From a virus: 30,993 nt of DNA. The notes beneath the pieces are model-generated. The model was not told where the DNA came from, ran no database searches, and worked only from the letters and a program-made list of their open reading frames with translations. Where the stretch lies: IMG/VR virus record IMGVR_UViG_3300017757_000071, positions 1 through 30,993 of that record; one strand, 5' to 3'. Shown piece after piece: positions 27,673 through 30,993 of the stretch. The translations under genes were made by a program, and so were the position numbers. Every line of letters begins with the position of its first letter. Within the stretch, counting starts at the first letter, position 1.

Positions 27673-28269
27673 TCGGGCTAGATGGTGACGGACTTACGCA
27701 AACCGGCCCCCCCGCTGGGGGGGTCGGCCCCTTTTTGGTATCAGAGGTTTTGTAGTTTTTGATAGCGCCAAGCCCGCAGGGTCTTTTGTAGTTTTTGGAT
27801 TTTGTAGTTTTTTGGACTTTTATCTTTTGTAGTTTTTTGGACTTTTATCTTTTGTAGTTTTTATGTTTTGTAGTTTTTGACGATGAATGTTTTGTGGTTC
27901 TTAGCCCCAGTTTCGGCCCGTACCCAACCCCGTGTCTGAGACGAGATGGAGGCTTATAGTCTTTCGCTAGTATTGTTCATTTCATGTTTTGTGGTTTTGA
28001 AAAACGCCGATTCTGTTGAAATTAGAGGGGGTGAGATATGGCGAAATTGGGCCTGTCCGGGTGTCTCAGAAATGAAATTAAGTTGGGAGAAACTTGGGTT
28101 TAGGGCCTTCTGAGAGGGGGTCAAAATGACCCTCTCGGCGCGGGTAGAAACTCCGTGAATCGAAAATCAACAGACATTGAAAAAACGTTGCACCGAACGG
28201 CTGTCTCGCGGGGGGGCGCCTAGTAGAGGCAAACCAAGCATTCAATACCCCCCCCTCGCTCCGGTGGGC
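27673..28269 (+). promoter_or_regulatory. Gap of about 600 bp: last repeat cluster and promoter of the 311-aa gene
   Basis: Holds the terminator above, six further repeat copies (27749-27873; a 25-bp unit occurs twice in tandem at 27806-27855), TTTTGTGGTT variants, GCTTATAG (about 27951) in a context like that at 21360, and an imperfect hairpin GAGAGG...CCTCTC at about 28112-28137. The 311-aa gene's TATA box is TTCAATAC (28241-28248), 29 nt before its ATG. Bases 27890-28230 hold no reading frame with a start signal. Confidence 0.55.
27703..27736 (+). terminator. Hairpin with T5 tail
   Basis: CCCCCCC GCT GGGGGGG, then CCCCTTTTT, after the 50-aa gene; strong intrinsic-type terminator. Confidence 0.65.
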
Positions 28270-29205
28270 ATGGACGGCGTGAATAACGACAACCTAGGAG
28301 GAGCGGCGCTAATACCAGCGTCAATGACAGCCTCCACGGAGGGCACGAATAGCACCGTGCCCGCCGTGGAGTTAGTAGGATGGTTCTCGGAGGACCTTGT
28401 GACCCTAAGCGGTGACACCTACAAGACCGTAAGCGGAGCAATCCGCCACGGTCTACACCGAGTGAGGATTCCGCTCGTTGACTGGTTCGCAGCAAACAAT
28501 ATCGTCTTCGACGGTCAAGACCCTGCATTCTTCAGCAAGGTGACAGACGGCACAAGCCGTGCCAGTGCTTACAACAAAGACCACTTCGGGAGGGTCGTGA
28601 ACATGGCCCTTACTGACTTCAACCGAGTGACATCCGTAGACCTAGTAACCGGACTAAGAGCAAAGTGCCGATGTGATGATGAGGCTTGCTTCATCCACAC
28701 ATGGGAGAAAGAGGGCGGCTGCGGCCTCCCTGCTCTAGGAAACGAGCCAATGCACATTACCGGCGACATAGCACCCGAATACCATAGGAACGCCCACTTT
28801 GGCCTCATCAAGACCACGGCCCGCAGGGTAGTTCACCAAGTCCCCATTCTAGGGGTACGATACGACAAGGAGGGCAACCCTGCTCGACTCATCGTAGTTG
28901 GCATGAGGGTGGCAACCCAGCGCTCCGGTGCTGGCAAGTCAGGCGGCTCCAAGAGTGTCGCTTTCCGATACATCACCACCGACCCATGGGGATGCGGTAA
29001 GAGCAAGTGTGACGGGACATGTGGCGGGTTCGATACCCACCTTCTGTTCACACTGGTGATGACCAAGTACGGAGTCACACAAATGGCAATCGACCCAAGG
29101 ACCAGCAACGTAGCAGATGTCATATCTCTGCTAGAGGCACAAGTAGGGAACGCCGTAGTATCGGCAACACCCTTCACGACTTTTGGGGGTGATATCCCGA
29201 ACTGA
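28270..29205 (+). CDS. Orphan Cys-containing protein (311 aa)
   Basis: Largest plus-strand gene. No family recognised. The first 35 residues are Ala/Ser/Thr-rich (MDGVNNDNLGGAALIPASMT). Residues about 40-75 (WFSEDLVTLSGDTYKTVSGAIRHGLHRVRIPL) may be a DNA-binding domain. Two Cys/His clusters follow: CRCDDEACFIHTWEKEGGCG (about 133-152) and CGKSKCDGTCGG (about 239-250). In between is a long beta-rich part (HQVPILGVRYDKEGNPARLIVVGMRVATQ). The start at 28270 is 29 nt after TTCAATAC; an in-frame ATG 31 codons earlier is inside the promoter. A regulator, a packaging protein or a virion protein are possible. Confidence 0.7.
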   Translation: MDGVNNDNLGGAALIPASMTASTEGTNSTVPAVELVGWFSEDLVTLSGDTYKTVSGAIRHGLHRVRIPLVDWFAANNIVFDGQDPAFFSKVTDGTSRASAYNKDHFGRVVNMALTDFNRVTSVDLVTGLRAKCRCDDEACFIHTWEKEGGCGLPALGNEPMHITGDIAPEYHRNAHFGLIKTTARRVVHQVPILGVRYDKEGNPARLIVVGMRVATQRSGAGKSGGSKSVAFRYITTDPWGCGKSKCDGTCGGFDTHLLFTLVMTKYGVTQMAIDPRTSNVADVISLLEAQVGNAVVSATPFTTFGGDIPN

Positions 29206-29213
29206 TTTCGGTT

Positions 29214-29248
29214 GGAGTCAGTCGGTCCACTCTGGACTGGCTGGCTCC
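29214..29248 (+). terminator. 15-bp hairpin between convergent units
   Basis: GGAGTCAGTCGGTCC (29214-29228), loop ACTCT, GGACTGGCTGGCTCC (29234-29248): all 15 pairs can form, three of them G-U when read as RNA. It follows the stop codon of the 311-aa gene. Confidence 0.7.
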
Positions 29249-29487
29249 CTCTGAAAAACATGTGTTCTAAGCCGGTCGGCGGGGGTGGATGGGGGTGTGG
29301 AAGGGTAGGGGTGAAAGACGGCCGCAGAGGGCACGCAAATAGCCTAGAATCGGAATTCTGAGTCGGATTCGGAATTCGGAAAACCGATTTTTGGTTTTTC
29401 GGTTTGGGTCGCCAAATCTCAGATTTACTCGGCAAGGCTATTAGCCTAGCAGTACGCTGAATTTACGACAATTTTTTTGAAAATTTT
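29249..29487. other. Convergent intergenic region with inverted repeats
   Basis: Between the plus-strand 311-aa gene and the minus-strand terminase unit. Contains GGAATTC twice, AAACCGA/TCGGTTT (about 29381-29405), and AATAGCC/GGCTATT arms 90 bp apart. Poly-A/T run near 29470 could be the minus-strand termination site. No gene seen. Confidence 0.4.
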
Positions 29488-29751
29488 TCAGATTTTTCTC
29501 CACTCTCGGACCATCTGTTTCATGCTGTTTTTCCAGTAATGGCGCTCGCTCATCTCCATCTCTCTCATATACATGAAAAGACGTGAGTTTTGCATGGCAG
29601 TCCACCGCGAAGGAACTTCTTTGTTCACTCTTTCGCAAATCTCATTAGTCTCTCTCCACTCATTGAAGAACCCTTTCGTCATTAGAGTACCCAAAATGTG
29701 TCTATACAGTTCTTGTCTTGGCATTGGTCCGCTTCTCTTTCTTTCGCTCAT
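29488..29751 (-). CDS. Hypothetical basic protein after terminase (87 aa)
   Basis: Highly charged, helical (RQELYRHILGTLMTKGFFNEWRETNEICERVNKEVPSRWTAMQNS; MYMREMEMSERHYWKNSMKQMVREWRKI). The N-terminal part could be a helix-turn-helix. It begins directly after the terminase stop. A packaging accessory protein is possible. An overlapping frame at 29441-29638 lacks such coupling. Confidence 0.6.
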   Translation of the reverse strand: MSERKRSGPMPRQELYRHILGTLMTKGFFNEWRETNEICERVNKEVPSRWTAMQNSRLFMYMREMEMSERHYWKNSMKQMVREWRKI

Positions 29752-30993
29752 CTAAAACCCTCTCTTGTTTATCACTTTACCGCCAACTCCGGAACGCTCT
29801 CTATTGAGGCCCCTTGTTGCGCCGCCCATCCATTCGCCCCCCTTCATAGTTTTCATAATCACAGGCATATCGGGCGTCCTGTATGTGAATTGGTCTATGG
29901 CGTGTGCTAAGGCCATAACAGTATCGTTATGCCTACCCAAATCAACAATTAAGCCGTCACGCCAAGCATGGGTCTTCATCTCATCTAGGATAACTTCAAC
30001 CATCCTACGAGTTTCATCGTTACCATAGGGGAACACTACCATTTCTCTCTCAAACCAAACCCTAAGCCTGTTGAGGAGTCCCTGCTTCAATGTTCTGTTG
30101 CTAACCTTGCTTGGGCGGTAATCCACTACCGCACCCTTCTGCTGTATCAGCGTTTCATACATTTGTTGGAAACCCACGTCCTCGGCGGCTATCGCAGCAC
30201 TATATCTCTTGGACCACTCTATCAAAACGTCTGTCTGCTTATCTGGTGGGAAGTCATTCCGCCTCCACATATTTACGAAGTGTACGAAGCCCTGCTCGTC
30301 CTGCCTAAGAACAATCAAGACCGTGAAGTCCTGCCCCAAGCCCTGTGACGGGTCAAAACCTATCACATACCTACTGTTATCCATCTTCTCTTTCTGTAAC
30401 ACTATATCCATATCGAGATTCTTGCGTACTAGATTCTGTGGATATACCGCTGAGTCATCATCAACAACCCGGCATAAGAACTCCTGTGCGAACTCCAAGT
30501 CCCCAATAGCAGCGCGCTGCTCCATAAGATACTTGATACTACGGTGTTCGGGCCATAGAGGAATGGGTTTGACCTTCTCCTCACTGGACTTCCACTCATC
30601 ATAGTTTTTCACGCTACTCCAAATACCAGTTTTCCACATGAGATTTTCAAGCATCTCACTGTGGTAAAGGTCGGTCATAGACATAGGAGTACCTACGACA
30701 TAAATAGAGGAGTTGGGGTCTAGCATGGGTGTGATTGCCTTTCTGAACCACTGTTGTAAAGTACGTGGGTTCATTTCGTCGCTGTCAACCAACACGTCAT
30801 CAAACGCTACGCACGCGGGATGCTCCCCACGAATAGCAGAACCAACAGACGTAGCCATAATCCAAGCCCCGTTAGTAAAGTGAATCTCAGTCTTGTTACC
30901 CTTCTTAGGGTCTAGGTAACGAGATAACTGGGGGTGTCGCTTAAGGTCATCCCTTATCTCTTGCAGTCTTCTAATAGCAGTATCCTTACTCGC
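29752..30993 (-). CDS. terL: Terminase large subunit (DNA packaging ATPase/nuclease), 5' part outside window
   Basis: The last 413 codons of a phage-type large terminase; the frame is open to the right edge, so the Walker A part of the ATPase is not visible. The Walker B region is ACVAFDDVLVDS (acidic pair DD), followed by the coupling motif region SIYVVGTPMS. The RuvC/RNase H-like nuclease has the three expected acidic sites: FDPSQGLGQDFTV, AAEDVGFQQ and RHNDTVMA. Just upstream of the ATG at 30858 the frame continues (IHFTNGAWIMATS), typical of the loop before Walker B, so that ATG is internal. It translocates DNA into proheads and cuts it. Confidence 0.93.
   Translation of the reverse strand, partial: ASKDTAIRRLQEIRDDLKRHPQLSRYLDPKKGNKTEIHFTNGAWIMATSVGSAIRGEHPACVAFDDVLVDSDEMNPRTLQQWFRKAITPMLDPNSSIYVVGTPMSMTDLYHSEMLENLMWKTGIWSSVKNYDEWKSSEEKVKPIPLWPEHRSIKYLMEQRAAIGDLEFAQEFLCRVVDDDSAVYPQNLVRKNLDMDIVLQKEKMDNSRYVIGFDPSQGLGQDFTVLIVLRQDEQGFVHFVNMWRRNDFPPDKQTDVLIEWSKRYSAAIAAEDVGFQQMYETLIQQKGAVVDYRPSKVSNRTLKQGLLNRLRVWFEREMVVFPYGNDETRRMVEVILDEMKTHAWRDGLIVDLGRHNDTVMALAHAIDQFTYRTPDMPVIMKTMKGGEWMGGATRGLNRERSGVGGKVINKRGF

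Larger units (their letters stand above)
20979..27873. repeat. Dispersed TTTTGTAGTT / AACTACAAAA repeat array
   Basis: About 65 copies of the 9-10 bp sequence (T)TTTGTAGTT or its complement are spread through this 7 kb, confined to the gaps between the small plus-strand genes, and I see none in the rest of the window. Fourteen pairs form dyads of about 21 bp, e.g. ACTACAAAATGATTTGTAGT. Others are single copies upstream of the dyad or a half-site 10-15 bp upstream of the TATA box. It is best read as binding sites for one transcription factor; use as iterons for replication is the alternative. Confidence 0.85.

Noticed and set aside
20979-27873. CRISPR array
   Set aside because: The repeats are only about 10 bp or 21-bp dyads, unevenly spaced, and separated by genes and promoters.
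29027-29040. T-loop-like GGGTTCGATACCC suggesting a tRNA
   Set aside because: It is inside the 311-aa gene in frame (GGFDTH), and no acceptor or anticodon arms are found around it.
12534-29455. AGCCTAGCAGTAC found at 12534 and at 29443, both near minus-strand unit ends
   Set aside because: A 13-mer match between two places is expected by chance in 31 kb, and the surroundings differ.

Overview
The window looks like part of the genome of a tailed double-stranded DNA virus of an archaeon. The packaging side is shown by a terminase large subunit running off the right edge. The replication set is of archaeal type: family B DNA polymerase (running off the left edge), PCNA-like clamp, RFC small subunit, an MCM-like AAA+ helicase, a RecA-fold ATPase and a probable single-strand binding protein. 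A group I chaperonin pair (GroES and GroEL) sits between the replication genes. Promoters are archaeal: TATA boxes lie a fixed 28-30 nt before many start codons, the spacing expected for leaderless mRNA. This gene set recalls viruses of uncultured marine Euryarchaeota (magroviruses), but that host assignment is inference.

Layout. From 1 to about 20,930 nearly everything is on the minus strand, as tightly packed, often ATGA-overlapping genes. In transcription order (right to left) these are small Cys-rich, coiled-coil and unknown proteins (20.9-12.5 kb, including a DUF932 protein), a winged-helix protein and the MCM-like helicase (12.3-9.8 kb), accessory genes (9.8-7.0 kb), RFC, SSB, GroES, GroEL, RecA-like ATPase, PCNA, three small genes and DNA polymerase B. 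Several genes of 31-55 codons are easy to miss; they are listed here with exact coordinates.

From about 20.93 to 21.43 kb there is a divergent, AT-rich intergenic region full of palindromes. From 21.4 to 27.7 kb the plus strand carries a series of very small genes (mostly 30-120 codons, often with CxxC pairs). Each is preceded by one or more copies of TTTTGTAGTT / AACTACAAAA; I count about 65 copies, all in this 7 kb. The copies are arranged as a dyad plus a half-site just upstream of the TATA box. Two units of this series carry no protein gene and instead appear to make related, highly structured non-coding RNAs (about 23,314-23,668 and 23,816-24,118). A 311-codon orphan gene (28,270-29,205) closes the plus-strand block with the same promoter geometry. 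A strong 15-bp hairpin then separates it from the minus-strand terminase region.

Regulation. At least three promoter classes can be seen by eye. Class 1 is AATAGTTTATATG, whose TAG is the stop codon of the upstream gene (RecA-like, SSB and RFC promoters). Class 2 is an ACGCTTG element placed 24-25 bp upstream of the TATA box (minus-strand accessory genes). Class 3 is the AACTACAAAA regulon on the plus strand. In class 2 the promoter, and a GAGGAGGAG Shine-Dalgarno run, lie inside the 3' end of the preceding gene, so unrelated proteins share C-terminal tails ending in EEE. The most notable candidates for something undescribed are the structured RNA pair and the regulon around it, and the phased ACGCTTG promoter class.
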